A DNA stretch of 5,542 nucleotides from Chloroflexota bacterium. Its GTDB lineage: Bacteria; Chloroflexota; Anaerolineae; Promineifilales; Promineifilaceae. Both the position numbers and the translations under genes were made by a program. Below, one piece after another: positions 5,499 through 5,542 of the stretch (position 1 is its first letter; every line of letters begins with the position of its first letter). The notes below the pieces were generated by a model. That model was not told the DNA's origin, made no database searches, and saw only the letters and a list, made by a program, of their open reading frames with translations. Location: assembly GCA_024278255.1 (NCBI GenBank), contig JAJRTP010000312.1:1-5542 (forward strand), in the 5' to 3' direction.

Positions 5499-5542
5499 AT
5501 GGGTAAAAAAGCACAAGTTCGTCATTTTATTGAACAGTTAAG
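5499..5542 (+). CDS. Start of an unidentified gene, cut by the window edge
   Basis: ATG at 5499 opens a frame that stays open to the last base, giving 14 complete codons (MGKKAQVRHFIEQL) and two bases of the next. GGGAGAG at 5486-5492 lies 6 bases upstream and is a credible ribosome binding site, and a plausible promoter lies further upstream, so a genuine divergent gene is likely. The basic start followed by a helical-looking segment is too short to assign to a family. No function is proposed. Confidence 0.55.
   Translation, partial: MGKKAQVRHFIEQL

Noticed and set aside
4951..5541. A 196-codon plus-strand open frame covering the ilvE start and the divergent region
   Set aside because: Its first half is antisense to ilvE and the rest crosses AT-rich regulatory sequence in a different frame from the better-supported ATG at 5499 with its RBS.

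Overview
The window holds three complete genes on the minus strand, one complete small gene and two partial genes on the plus strand. No mobile element, tRNA, rRNA or CRISPR array is visible. It reads as ordinary chromosomal housekeeping DNA of a moderately GC-rich free-living bacterium. A member of the Chloroflexota (Anaerolineae-like) is my best guess, from the mix of a ctaB heme O synthase, a small DUF836-type glutaredoxin-like gene, a soluble tandem-GAF histidine kinase, an archaeal-type thiolase and a group II BCAT. This placement is inference and has not been tested by a search.

Layout, left to right. (1) 2-529, plus: C-terminal part of heme O synthase (ctaB). (2) 530-647: a structured spacer with two long hairpins whose loops are complementary to each other. 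(3) 648-899, plus: glutaredoxin-like thiol protein with a CxxC motif. Its 3' end overlaps by 18 bp the 3' end of (4) 882-2753, minus: a cytoplasmic GAF-GAF-histidine kinase. (5) 2754-2944: the kinase upstream region plus a perfect 13-bp hairpin behind the thiolase gene. (6) 2945-4084, minus: SCP2/archaeal-type thiolase. (7) 4085-4206: a strong sigma70-like promoter followed by a leader hairpin in front of the thiolase. (8) 4207-5283, minus: branched-chain amino acid aminotransferase (ilvE). (9) 5284-5498: AT-rich divergent regulatory region with an extended -10 promoter for ilvE, heptad repeats, a separated direct repeat and a probable plus-strand promoter. (10) 5499-5542, plus: first 14 codons of an unidentified gene.

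Functionally, ilvE and the thiolase are co-directional and could both serve branched-chain amino acid or acyl-CoA metabolism, but the thiolase appears to have its own promoter, so a shared pathway is only a suggestion. The kinase has no response regulator in view and no membrane segment. It probably senses a cytoplasmic signal and acts on a partner encoded elsewhere.

The most striking signal is not a gene. The octamer palindrome ACGGCCGT occurs 11 times, and its core CGGCCG 23 times, across a window where roughly 0.1 and 1-2 copies would be expected by chance. This resembles the HIP1 phenomenon of cyanobacteria with a different sequence. I found no convincing new multi-gene system in this window.
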